A DNA stretch of 64,000 nt from an uncultured Pelagibacteraceae bacterium (GTDB taxonomy: Bacteria > Pseudomonadota > Alphaproteobacteria > Pelagibacterales > Pelagibacteraceae): NCBI GenBank assembly GCA_902562645.1, contig CACETY010000001.1, forward strand, positions 1 to 64,000, given 5' to 3'. The notes under the pieces are model-generated. The model had not been told where the DNA came from and did no database searches. It saw only the letters and a program-made list of their open reading frames with translations. Every line of letters begins with the position of its first letter. Positions within the stretch are counted from its first letter, which is position 1. Shown here in pieces: positions 19,602-29,113 of the stretch. Position numbers and translations under genes: made by a program.

Positions 19602-20018
19602 TTAAGAAATACTTTCTAAAGTTTTTTGAAACTTTCCGGCATGAGATTTTTCAGCTTTTGCCAAAGTCTCAAACCAGTCAGCTATTTCATCAAATCCTTC
19701 ATCTCTGGCTGTTTTAGCCATTCCTGGGTACATATCTGTGTACTCATGTGTTTCACCTTGAATCGCAGACTCAAGATTTGCTTTTGTTTCACCGATTGGC
19801 TTACCAGTTGCTGGATCACCAACTTCTTCAAGATATTCTAAGTGACCATGTGCGTGTCCGGTTTCACCTTCTGCAGTTGATCTGAATACTGCTGCTACAT
19901 CGTTAAAACCTTCAACATCAGCTTTTTGAGCAAAATAAAGATATCTTCGATTTGCCTGGCTTTCACCAGCAAATGCTTCTTTTAAATTTTCCTCTGTTTT
20001 ACTACCTTTTAATGACAT
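19602..20018 (-). CDS. Rubrerythrin family protein (ferritin-like, no rubredoxin domain)
   Basis: [22 protein letters not shown]...[21 protein letters not shown]...[13 protein letters not shown] di-iron motifs. Confidence 0.93.
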   Translation of the reverse strand: MSLKGSKTEENLKEAFAGESQANRRYLYFAQKADVEGFNDVAAVFRSTAEGETGHAHGHLEYLEEVGDPATGKPIGETKANLESAIQGETHEYTDMYPGMAKTARDEGFDEIADWFETLAKAEKSHAGKFQKTLESIS

Positions 20019-20134
20019 ATTTACTCCTACTTATAATAATGATTCTAAAGTAGAGTTTATATAGTCGTTAAAAAATATATGTCAACAGTTTAGAATAAAT
20101 ATAATGTATTATTTAAACTATTGATATTATTAAT

Positions 20135-20563
20135 TTATTTTTGAGATTGATTATCACTCACAATTTTAGCAATAACTTCTACTGATTTTATTTTTTTTCC
20201 TGGAATTGTTTTTTTAATATTAACTTCATCGACATCATCTTGATGAATATCAATTAATCTATTTTCTTCTTCGTCAAAGAAATGGTGGTGATGAGTTACA
20301 TTTGTATCGTAATAACTTTGTGAAGCATTTAGTGGAATCTCTTTTAAGTAGCCTTTCTTGATAAATGCATGAACAGTATTGTAAACTGTTGCCAAAGATA
20401 CCTTGATATTTGCTTGATTTTCAATGATTTTAACCAATTCTTTAATTGTAAAATGAAAGGTTTTATCAGTATCAAATAATACCTCACAAATTTTTATTCT
20501 TTGTTTTGTAGGTCGAAGTCCTGATTTTCTCAGTTTATCTATATATTGCTCAGCGTAAGCCAT
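20135..20563 (-). CDS. irr: Fur-family iron response regulator, Irr-like
   Basis: GLRPTKQRIKICEVLF, SLATVYNTVHAF, YYDTNVTHHHHFF, as in alphaproteobacterial Irr. Confidence 0.85.
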   Translation of the reverse strand: MAYAEQYIDKLRKSGLRPTKQRIKICEVLFDTDKTFHFTIKELVKIIENQANIKVSLATVYNTVHAFIKKGYLKEIPLNASQSYYDTNVTHHHHFFDEEENRLIDIHQDDVDEVNIKKTIPGKKIKSVEVIAKIVSDNQSQK

Positions 20564-20635
20564 TACTAATTATAATTATTCTAAAGAATATCTATATTAT
20601 AATGTTGGTAAATCAAGTAATAAGATTACAAATTT

Positions 20636-21136
20636 ATGAAAAAAAATTCCTTCAATTATGACGAATTAATAGGTTGTGCAAATGGTGAGCTTTTTGGCCC
20701 TGGTAATGCAAAATTACCATCTCCTCCAATGCTTATGTTTGACAGAATTACTGAAATTGATGAAAATAAGGGTGCTTTTGGCAAAGGATTAATGAAGGCT
20801 GAACTTGATATTAAAGATGATTTATGGTTTTTTAATTGTCACTTTAAAGAAGATCCAGTAATGCCAGGATGTTTAGGTCTAGATGCAATGTGGCAGTTGG
20901 TTGGATTTTACTTAGGTTGGCTTGGAAACCCAGGAAGAGGAAGAGCTTTAGGGGTAAGCACAGTAAAATTTACTGGAGAAGTTTTAAAAAATGTCAAAAT
21001 GGCAACATACATAATTGATATGAAAAGAATATTAATTAAAGGTGAAACAACTGTGGGCTTAGCAAATGGAATTCTTATGGCAGATGATAAAAAAATTTAC
21101 TCTGCTGATGGTCTAAAAGTAGGATTATTTAAATAA
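20636..21136 (+). CDS. fabA: 3-hydroxydecanoyl-ACP dehydratase/isomerase
   Basis: [37 protein letters not shown]. Confidence 0.95.
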   Translation: MKKNSFNYDELIGCANGELFGPGNAKLPSPPMLMFDRITEIDENKGAFGKGLMKAELDIKDDLWFFNCHFKEDPVMPGCLGLDAMWQLVGFYLGWLGNPGRGRALGVSTVKFTGEVLKNVKMATYIIDMKRILIKGETTVGLANGILMADDKKIYSADGLKVGLFK

Positions 21137-22347
21137 TGAGAAGAGTAGTAATTACAGGTTTAGGAGTTGTTTCTTGTTTAGGTAATAATCAGGAAGAAGT
21201 TCATCAATCATTATTAAATTCTAAGTCAGGTATTTCTTTTTCCGAAGAATACAAAGAACACAATTTAAAAAGTCATATCCATGGAAAGCCAAATATAAAA
21301 CTTGAAGATCACATAGATAGAAAAACAATTAGATTTATGGGCTCAGGATCAGCTTATAATTACATTGCAATGAAAGAAGCAATTGAAGATTCTGGACTAG
21401 AAGAAAGTGAAGTAAGTAATTTTAAAACTGGAATTGTTATGGGTTCAGGTGGACCTTCAATAGAAAATGTTATTTTAGCAGCTGATAAAACAAGAGCTAA
21501 AACTCCAAAATTGATGGGACCTTTTATAGTTCCAAGAACAATGGCAAGTACTGCGTCCGCAACACTTGCTGTTCCTTTTAAAATTAAAGGTACTAATTAT
21601 ACGATGAGTTCTGCTTGTGCAACAAGTGGTCACTGTATTGGAAATTCAATGGAATTAATTCAAATGGGCAAACAAGATATTGTATTTGCAGGTGGTAGTG
21701 AGGAAATACATTGGGCAATGACAGCTATGTTTGATGCGATGACTGCACTTTCCTCAAAATATAATGATACTCCTGAGAAAGCCTCAAGAGCTTACGATAA
21801 AACTAGAGATGGTTTTGTAATTGCAGGAGGTGCAGGGGTGCTTGTTCTCGAAGAGTATGAACATGCAAAAGCGAGAGGAGCTAAAATATACGCAGAATTA
21901 ACTGGTTATGGAGCAACTTCAGATGGATACGATATGGTAGCTCCATCTGGTGAAGGAGCAGTAAGATGTATGCAAATGGCGATGGCAACGTCAAAAAATA
22001 AAATAGATTATATTAATACTCATGGAACATCTACTCCAGTTGGAGATATTACAGAATTGAATGCAGTAAAAGATACTTTTGGAAATGAAATTCCTAAAAT
22101 AAGTTCAACCAAATCTTTGTCAGGTCATCCATTAGGAGCGGCTTCCGTTCACGAAGCTATATATTGTTTAATTATGATGAAAAACAATTTTATTGCTGGA
22201 TCAGCCAACATCAGTGAAATGGATGAAGAGGCTAAAATATTTCCAATCGTTGCTAAAACAGAAACAGAGGTAACTTTAAATACAGTTATGTCTAATAGTT
22301 TTGGTTTTGGTGGAACAAATGCAACTCTAATTTTTGAGAAAGTTTAA
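21136..22347 (+). CDS. fabB: 3-oxoacyl-ACP synthase I
   Basis: [25 protein letters not shown] active-site Cys, [26 protein letters not shown]. Confidence 0.95.
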   Translation: MRRVVITGLGVVSCLGNNQEEVHQSLLNSKSGISFSEEYKEHNLKSHIHGKPNIKLEDHIDRKTIRFMGSGSAYNYIAMKEAIEDSGLEESEVSNFKTGIVMGSGGPSIENVILAADKTRAKTPKLMGPFIVPRTMASTASATLAVPFKIKGTNYTMSSACATSGHCIGNSMELIQMGKQDIVFAGGSEEIHWAMTAMFDAMTALSSKYNDTPEKASRAYDKTRDGFVIAGGAGVLVLEEYEHAKARGAKIYAELTGYGATSDGYDMVAPSGEGAVRCMQMAMATSKNKIDYINTHGTSTPVGDITELNAVKDTFGNEIPKISSTKSLSGHPLGAASVHEAIYCLIMMKNNFIAGSANISEMDEEAKIFPIVAKTETEVTLNTVMSNSFGFGGTNATLIFEKV

Positions 22348-22350
22348 TCA

Positions 22351-23136
22351 ATGTCTTTAATGAAGGGAAAAAAAGGACTGATAATGGGTGTTGCAAATGA
22401 AAGGTCTATTGCTTGGGGTATTTCTCAAAAACTTTCAGAAGCAGGTGCTGAATTAGCTTTCACATATTTAGGTGATGCTCTTAAAAAAAGAGTAGTTCCT
22501 CTTGCAGAAAAACTAAATTCTAATATTTCTTTTAGCTGTGATGTTGAAAAAAAAGAAGATGTAATAAAATTATTTGAGGATGTTAAATCCCAATGGGGAG
22601 AAATTGATTTTGTTGTTCACGCAATTGCTTTTTCTGATAAATCCGAACTTTCAGGAGAATATCTAAATACGACAAGAGAAAATTTTTTAAGAAGCATGCT
22701 AATTTCGTGTTTTTCATTTACTGAAGTTGCTAAAGAAGCTTCAAAAGTTATGAAAGAGGGTGGTAGCATGATTACACTTAGCTATGAGGCTAATAAAGCT
22801 ATTCCAAATTATAATGTTATGGGAGTCTGTAAGGCAGCATTAGAGTCTAGTGTAAAGTATTTAGCAAGAGATTTAGGGACTAAAGGAATAAGAGTTAATG
22901 CAATAAGTGCAGGACCAATTAAGACATTGGCTGCGTCAGCAATTGGAGATGCAAAATTTTTATATAAATGGAACGCTGACCACTCTTTTTTAAAAAGAAA
23001 TGTAGATAACATCGATGTTGGAAACTCAGCATTATATCTTCTAAGTGATATGGCAGGTGGTGTTACAGGTGAAATTCACTATGTTGATGCTGGTTATAAT
23101 AAAGTAGGTATGCCAGATCCAAAAAATATATCTTAA
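22351..23136 (+). CDS. fabI: Enoyl-ACP reductase (NADH)
   Basis: GLIMGVANERSIAWGI, SYEANKAIPNYNVMGVCKAALE, GPIKTLAASAI. Confidence 0.95.
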   Translation: MSLMKGKKGLIMGVANERSIAWGISQKLSEAGAELAFTYLGDALKKRVVPLAEKLNSNISFSCDVEKKEDVIKLFEDVKSQWGEIDFVVHAIAFSDKSELSGEYLNTTRENFLRSMLISCFSFTEVAKEASKVMKEGGSMITLSYEANKAIPNYNVMGVCKAALESSVKYLARDLGTKGIRVNAISAGPIKTLAASAIGDAKFLYKWNADHSFLKRNVDNIDVGNSALYLLSDMAGGVTGEIHYVDAGYNKVGMPDPKNIS

Positions 23137-23148
23137 AATTTTATCATT

Positions 23149-23301
23149 ATGTTAATTTTAGTTTGGTTTGTGGTTTGTATAATATTTATTTTTGTTCAAT
23201 TAATTCTAGAGGGTTCTGGTCATGCACTAGAAGTTTTTGCCCTATTGACTGCAATAGCTTTATTCTTGATAAATAAGCTTGGTAAAAAAAAAACTAAATA
23301 A
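23149..23301 (+). CDS. Small hydrophobic membrane protein, 50 aa
   Basis: Not in ORF track. MLILVWFVVCIIFIFVQLILEGSGHALEVFALLTAIALFLINKLGKKKTK*; two hydrophobic segments, fits the gap between fabI and msrB. Confidence 0.55.
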   Translation: MLILVWFVVCIIFIFVQLILEGSGHALEVFALLTAIALFLINKLGKKKTK

Positions 23302-23310
23302 TTAAATATT

Positions 23311-23802
23311 GTGAGAAGAAATTTTTTAAAAATTGCTGGAGCTTCTATATTTGGATTAATATTTTATCCGTTAACATCACTAGCGAGTAATTTAGTAGGA
23401 TTTAAAAAAAAATTAAAAAAAGATGAGAGTGAATACAATATAATAAATCCGGATCTCACAAATGAACAAAAGATAATAATGTTTGAAGAGGGTACTGAGC
23501 GTGCAGGTACTAGTGAATTAAATTATGAGAAAAGAAAAGGATCTTATCACTGTGCTAATTGTGGTGTGAAACTATTTGAATCCACTGCAAAATTTGATAG
23601 TGGAACTGGGTGGCCATCATTCACTGAGGCAATACCAGGCGCGTTTGTAACAAAAACTGATTATTCTTTTGGCATGAAGAGGACTGAATATAGCTGTGCA
23701 AATTGTGGCGCTCATCATGGCCATGTATTCAATGATGGTCCAGATGGTGGAAAAAGATATTGTAGCAATGGTCTTTGCTTGCTTTTCGTCCCAGAGAGTT
23801 AG
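23311..23802 (+). CDS. msrB: Peptide-methionine (R)-S-oxide reductase with N-terminal Tat-like signal (GTG start)
   Basis: GTG MRRNFLKIAGASIFGLIFYPLTSLAS leader; CANCG...TGWPSF...CANCGAHHGHVF.DGP..GKRYCSNG MsrB motifs. Confidence 0.93.
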   Translation: MRRNFLKIAGASIFGLIFYPLTSLASNLVGFKKKLKKDESEYNIINPDLTNEQKIIMFEEGTERAGTSELNYEKRKGSYHCANCGVKLFESTAKFDSGTGWPSFTEAIPGAFVTKTDYSFGMKRTEYSCANCGAHHGHVFNDGPDGGKRYCSNGLCLLFVPES

Positions 23803-23805
23803 TAA

Positions 23806-24186
23806 TTATATTTTTCTTATATAACCAACATTAGTAGTTTTAAAATGCTTGAAAGGGATATTTGTATCTTTTATTGCCTTTATAGTCTCTTCCGTAATAT
23901 TTCCATAGACCTCAATTTCGAATCTATCCGCAATTTTGTTGTGCTTTTCAACATAAACTTGGACTGGGGCATTACTTAGATGATGCAGCATGGCTTCACT
24001 ATTTCGGTAAACTTCACTCCAAGTAAATTCTAAAGGATCAGTTGGATCTTGATCGAAAGTATGAATAAGCATGTCTGGCTCTGATGCATTAACAGCCTCA
24101 TCAGCTTCTTTTGCTATCCTGAGATACTCTTCAACCTTACCCTCTTTAACGCGTATTCTTGCAATTAAAATAAATGGGTTAGACAT
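23806..24186 (-). CDS. Antibiotic-biosynthesis monooxygenase (ABM) domain protein
   Basis: ILIARIRVKEGKVEEYLRIAKEADEAV...EPDMLIHTFDQDP..FTWSEVYRN ABM-like fold pattern. Confidence 0.75.
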   Translation of the reverse strand: MSNPFILIARIRVKEGKVEEYLRIAKEADEAVNASEPDMLIHTFDQDPTDPLEFTWSEVYRNSEAMLHHLSNAPVQVYVEKHNKIADRFEIEVYGNITEETIKAIKDTNIPFKHFKTTNVGYIRKI

Positions 24187-24190
24187 TTAT

Positions 24191-26263
24191 CTATATAGCA
24201 GCCTGCTTTATAGATAATTTAACTTTTCCTCTATCAAATCCAATAACTTTTACTTTAACTTCGTCACCTTCTTTGACAACATCCGTTACTTTGGCAACTC
24301 TTTTATCTGCAAGCTCAGAAATATGAACCAGTCCATCTTGTTTACCTAAGAAATTGACAAAAGCACCAAATTCCATAATTTTCATAACTTTTCCATTATA
24401 AATTTTATTTAATTCAGCTTTAGCTGTTATATCTTTGATCATTTGCATTGCTATATTTCTAGACTCTTCATCAGGAGCTGCAACTGTAACTACACCTTCA
24501 TCATTTACATCTACTTTAGCACCAGATTTTTCAACAATTTCTCTAATTGTTGCTCCACCTTTTCCAATCACAGCAGCTATATCTTTTTTATCAACCGTAA
24601 TTTTTTCCATTTTTGGAGTATGTTTGCCAACACTATCTCTAGATTTATCTAACGCTTTATTCATTTCACCCAAAATATGAATTCTACCATCTTTTGCTTG
24701 ATTTAAAGCCTGCTCCATTATTTCAAATGTAATTCCTGTAATCTTAATATCCATTTGCAATGATGTGATCCCGTCTTTAGTGCCTGCAACTTTAAAATCC
24801 ATATCTCCAAGGTGGTCTTCATCACCAAGAATATCTGATAATACAGAGAAATCATCACCTTCTTTTATTAAACCCATTGCAATTCCAGCAACTGGCTTTT
24901 TGATCGGAACACCTGCATCCATAAGAGCAAGTGAAGTTCCACAAACAGTTGCCATCGAAGATGATCCATTAGACTCCGTTATTTCTGACACAATTCTAAA
25001 TGTGTAAGGAAAACTTTCTTTTGATGGAAGTGATGAGTTAATTGCTCGCCATGCTAATTTACCATGTCCTATCTCTCTTCTACCTGTTCCAATTCTTCCA
25101 GTTTCACCGACTGAAAATGGAGGAAAATTATAATGCAACATAAATCTTTCTTTCTGAAGACCGTCTAAACTCTCTATTCTTTGTTCATCATCTGATGTAC
25201 CTAAAGTTGTTGTTACAATCGCTTGTGTTTCACCTCTTGTAAACAATGCTGAACCATGAACTCTAGGTAATATACCTACTTCACACATGATTGGTCTTAC
25301 ATCTGCTAGACCTCTTCCATCTATACGATTTTTATTTTTAAGAATATCAGTTCTTACAATGGATTTTTCCAAATTTTTAAGTTGAGAATTTACATCTAAA
25401 TCAGTGTAAGCCTCATTTTCCTCATATAATTTTTTAGCTTTTTCAGTAATTTCAGAAATTTGATTTGATCTATCTTGCTTGTCTCTTGTAGAGAAAGCTT
25501 TTTTCAAATCTTCAGTAAATTCATCTTCTAATTTCTTTTTTACTTCAGATAAATCTTTTTTCTCAACTGTCCACTCTGGTTTTCTACATTCTTTCGCAAG
25601 GTCTTCGATCATTTCTATTATTGGAACAAAACCTTCGTGACCAAATTTTACAGCATTCAACATTTCTTCTTCAGTTAAACCATTTGCCTCGGACTCTACC
25701 ATTAAAACTGCATCTTTAGTTCCTGCTACAACTAAATCTAATCTGGATTTCTCCAATTCAGTCTTAGATGGGTTCAGGACGTACTTTCCTTCAATAAAGC
25801 CAACTCTAGAAGCTCCCACAGGACCCATAAAGGGCATTCCTGAGATTGCTAAAGCTGCTGAAGATGCAATGATAGATAAAATATCTGCTTCATTTTCTTT
25901 ATCGTAAGATATTACTGTTGGTAATAGTTGTACTTCGTTTTTAAATTCATCTGGAAACAACGGTCTGATAGGTCTATCAATTAATCTTGAAATTAATGTT
26001 TCGCTTTCAGTAGGTCTTGCCTCTCTTTTAAAGTAACCACCTGGTATCTTACCAGCTGCATAATATTTTTCTTGGTAGTTTACAGATAATGGAAAGTAAT
26101 CCATATCTGGATTTACTTTTTTTGCTCCAACTACTGTTGCCAACACTACTGTCTCACCACACTGAGCTATAATTGCTCCATCAGCTTGTCTTGCTATTTT
26201 TCCTGTTTCTAAACTTATTTTTTTTCCAGCTACTTCTATTTCTTTTTTTATTACTTTAAACAT
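24191..26263 (-). CDS. pnp: Polyribonucleotide nucleotidyltransferase
   Basis: Two RNase PH domains, KH ([11 protein letters not shown]) and S1 ([27 protein letters not shown]). Confidence 0.98.
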   Translation of the reverse strand: MFKVIKKEIEVAGKKISLETGKIARQADGAIIAQCGETVVLATVVGAKKVNPDMDYFPLSVNYQEKYYAAGKIPGGYFKREARPTESETLISRLIDRPIRPLFPDEFKNEVQLLPTVISYDKENEADILSIIASSAALAISGMPFMGPVGASRVGFIEGKYVLNPSKTELEKSRLDLVVAGTKDAVLMVESEANGLTEEEMLNAVKFGHEGFVPIIEMIEDLAKECRKPEWTVEKKDLSEVKKKLEDEFTEDLKKAFSTRDKQDRSNQISEITEKAKKLYEENEAYTDLDVNSQLKNLEKSIVRTDILKNKNRIDGRGLADVRPIMCEVGILPRVHGSALFTRGETQAIVTTTLGTSDDEQRIESLDGLQKERFMLHYNFPPFSVGETGRIGTGRREIGHGKLAWRAINSSLPSKESFPYTFRIVSEITESNGSSSMATVCGTSLALMDAGVPIKKPVAGIAMGLIKEGDDFSVLSDILGDEDHLGDMDFKVAGTKDGITSLQMDIKITGITFEIMEQALNQAKDGRIHILGEMNKALDKSRDSVGKHTPKMEKITVDKKDIAAVIGKGGATIREIVEKSGAKVDVNDEGVVTVAAPDEESRNIAMQMIKDITAKAELNKIYNGKVMKIMEFGAFVNFLGKQDGLVHISELADKRVAKVTDVVKEGDEVKVKVIGFDRGKVKLSIKQAAI

Positions 26264-26512
26264 TTATTTCCTTAAATTAAGTTTTGTTAATACTGTCTTA
26301 TAAGACTCCATATTATTTTTCTTTAAATAGTCTAATAATTTTTTTCTTCTATTTACTGCTCTCAAAAGGCCAACAGATGAATGTTTATCTTTTTTGAATT
26401 GTTTTACGTGTTTCGATAAACTCTCAATTTTACCAGTTAACTGAGCAATCTGAACTTCAGAAGATCCCGTATCTTTATCATGAGTTTTAAGTTCTTTTAT
26501 TTTTTCTTTCAT
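26264..26512 (-). CDS. rpsO: 30S ribosomal protein S15
   Basis: DTGSSEVQIAQLTGKIESLSKHVKQFKKDKHSSVGLLRAVNRRKKLLDYL. Confidence 0.97.
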   Translation of the reverse strand: MKEKIKELKTHDKDTGSSEVQIAQLTGKIESLSKHVKQFKKDKHSSVGLLRAVNRRKKLLDYLKKNNMESYKTVLTKLNLRK

Positions 26513-26520
26513 TTTTATCC

Positions 26521-26886
26521 TTATTTATTTGTTTGTTTGATTAAATTTTCAATTTTTTCAGCATAATCAAAAGAATTATCTTTTACGAAGAAAAGTTTAG
26601 GTAAATACTTCATAATTATTTTCTTAGATAATACTTTTCGGATCATGAACGATGCTATTTTTAATTTTTCTACAATTTCATCTGAGTTTTTTCCTCCTAA
26701 AGGCATCACAAATATTTTTGCTGTTTTTAAATCTGAGGACATTCTAACCTCGGTGACTGTAATTTCTTTTGTTGAAAAATTGCCTATTTTGGCCTCATCT
26801 CTTATAAAGAGAGTTCCTAAAGCTTGCTTGATCATCTCTCCAACTCTTAATTGACGTTGTGTAATTGGTCTTCCTAAATGTTTCAT
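26521..26886 (-). CDS. rbfA: Ribosome-binding factor A
   Basis: QRQLRVGEMIKQAL...VTVTEVRMSSDLKTAKIFVMP-type RbfA sequence; position between infB and rpsO. Confidence 0.93.
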   Translation of the reverse strand: MKHLGRPITQRQLRVGEMIKQALGTLFIRDEAKIGNFSTKEITVTEVRMSSDLKTAKIFVMPLGGKNSDEIVEKLKIASFMIRKVLSKKIIMKYLPKLFFVKDNSFDYAEKIENLIKQTNK

Positions 26887-29103
26887 TTAAATTGTTCTTT
26901 CAGTAATTGTAGAATTATAAACTTCTATAATATCTTTTTTTTGATAGTCGGCGAAATCTTTCAGAGTGATCCCACATTCTAAACCTGCTGAAACTTGTTT
27001 TGTTTGATCTTTTTCTCTAAATATAGAACCTATTTTACCATTAAATATTATAGTTCCATCCCTTATTACCCTTGCACTTGAATTTTGAGTAATTTCTCCC
27101 TCAACAACTTTTGAACCAGCTACTTTCCCAACTTTTGAAACCTTGAATATTTCTAATATTTCAGCACTTCCAATAATTTTCTCTTCAACATCTGGGGTCA
27201 ATAACCCTGCCATCTTATTCTTAATGAAATCTAAAACTTCATAAATTATATTAAATGATGATATCGAAATTTTTTCATTCTCAGCCCTTTTTTTTGCCTC
27301 TTTACTAGGTTTTACATTGAATGCAATTATTACTGCTCGTGATGCTTTTGCTAAAGTTACATCTGTTTCTGTTACCATCCCTATATCTGAAAGAAGTATT
27401 TTTGGTTTTACCTCATCATGTTTAATTTGATCGATAGCATTTCTAATTGCCTCTGACGAGCCATGTACATCAGATTTAATAATTATATTTAGCTCTTCTG
27501 AAATTGAATTTTGAAATGCTGAGTCTTGTGTAACAAAATTTAGTGGTATTTTTTCATCTTTTGACTCTTGAACCCTAGCTTCACATAGTGATTTAGCCTC
27601 TTTTTCAGTTGGCAAAACTATAAAATCATCTCCAGATTTTGCTGCACCATTAATACCAATTATCTCTATTGGAGTAGCAGGCTCTGCAATTTCAATGTTT
27701 TTTCCATGATCATTTATAATTGCTCTTATTTTTCCCCATTTCAATCCACTAACAAAGTAATCTCCTTTTTTTAGAGTTCCAGCAGTAACAATTATATTTG
27801 CAACTGGTCCCCTTCCGATGTCAATTTTTGATTCTAAAACTATACCTTTTGCATTTGTTTCAAAATCAGTTTTCAAGTCTAATAGCTCAGCCTGTAACAA
27901 AATAGACTCGACTAACTTCTCTAAATTATTTTTAGTCTTAGTAGATATTTCTACCATCAAAGTATCGCCAGATAATTCTTCGGCTATTAATTCATATTCT
28001 AGCAATTGATTTTTTATTTTTTTTGGATCTGCCTCTGGTAGATCACACTTATTTATAGCTACAACTATTGGTACTTTTGCAGCCTTTGCATGTTTAATTG
28101 ACTCAACAGTTTGTGGTTTAACTCCATCATCTGCAGCTACAACCAATACAACAATATCTGTAAGCTTAGAACCTCTTGCTCTCATCTCAGTAAAAGCAGC
28201 ATGCCCTGGGGTATCAATGAATGTAATTTTATTATTTTTGTGATTGATTTGATACGCTCCTATATGCTGAGTAATACCACCGAATTCACCTGAAACTACA
28301 TTTGCCTCTCTTAGAACGTCAAGCACAGAGGTTTTTCCATGATCAACATGACCCATAACAGTTACAATTGGGGGTCTATTTTTTAAATTTTCTGATTTTA
28401 CTTCTTTTATTTTTTCTATTATTTCCTCAGCTTTTTTCTCTCGAATTGGATTATGGCCAAATTCTTTAACTAAATATTCAGCCGTATCTGCATCTATTGT
28501 ATGATTTATTGTTACTGTTACACCCATTCCGAGTAAGTGCTTAATAATGTTACTTGATTGCTCGGCCATCCTATTCGCTAGCTCTCTTATCGTTATTACC
28601 TCAGGAAGGTTAACTTCTCTTTTTACTTGTTGAAAATTATCTTTACTATCTGTTTGGTTTAAATTTCGGTTTTCTTTTTGCTTAGCTCTTTTTAAAGATG
28701 CTAAACTCCTTGATTTTGCCTCTACATGATCTTCACTTAAAGCTCTTGAGATAGTTAATTTTAACTCTCTCCTTTTATTAACAATTTTATTAGATTTATT
28801 ATCTTTTTGTGGAGCTTCTCCTTTCAGTCTTCTTGTAGCTCTTTGCTCTGCTAATTTCCTTTTCTCAAAATCTGAGGAAGGTTGTGTTGATTGCCGGGAG
28901 AAATTGTTTGGTTTAGAAGAAATATTATTATTTGATCTAAAATTATTATTACTTTGTCTTGAAAATTGAGATTTTCCCGCAAACTTTGAGTTTTTTTTCT
29001 CAATAACAACAGTATTTTTAGACTTTGATTTGGCTTCCTCTATACTACTAAAAGTTTTTTTTGAACTTCCCGATATTGACAATTTTAATTTTTTTTTTTC
29101 CAT
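26887..29103 (-). CDS. infB: Translation initiation factor IF-2
   Basis: RPPIVTVMGHVDHGKTSVLD, DTPGHAAF, NKCD GTPase motifs. Confidence 0.98.
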   Translation of the reverse strand: MEKKKLKLSISGSSKKTFSSIEEAKSKSKNTVVIEKKNSKFAGKSQFSRQSNNNFRSNNNISSKPNNFSRQSTQPSSDFEKRKLAEQRATRRLKGEAPQKDNKSNKIVNKRRELKLTISRALSEDHVEAKSRSLASLKRAKQKENRNLNQTDSKDNFQQVKREVNLPEVITIRELANRMAEQSSNIIKHLLGMGVTVTINHTIDADTAEYLVKEFGHNPIREKKAEEIIEKIKEVKSENLKNRPPIVTVMGHVDHGKTSVLDVLREANVVSGEFGGITQHIGAYQINHKNNKITFIDTPGHAAFTEMRARGSKLTDIVVLVVAADDGVKPQTVESIKHAKAAKVPIVVAINKCDLPEADPKKIKNQLLEYELIAEELSGDTLMVEISTKTKNNLEKLVESILLQAELLDLKTDFETNAKGIVLESKIDIGRGPVANIIVTAGTLKKGDYFVSGLKWGKIRAIINDHGKNIEIAEPATPIEIIGINGAAKSGDDFIVLPTEKEAKSLCEARVQESKDEKIPLNFVTQDSAFQNSISEELNIIIKSDVHGSSEAIRNAIDQIKHDEVKPKILLSDIGMVTETDVTLAKASRAVIIAFNVKPSKEAKKRAENEKISISSFNIIYEVLDFIKNKMAGLLTPDVEEKIIGSAEILEIFKVSKVGKVAGSKVVEGEITQNSSARVIRDGTIIFNGKIGSIFREKDQTKQVSAGLECGITLKDFADYQKKDIIEVYNSTITERTI

Positions 29104-29113
29104 TACCCATCTT

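Noticed and set aside
24435-25007. Plus-strand ORFs (69-81 aa) inside pnp
   Set aside because: Antisense shadow ORFs of a strongly conserved gene; Ser/Ile/Phe-rich, no recognisable family.
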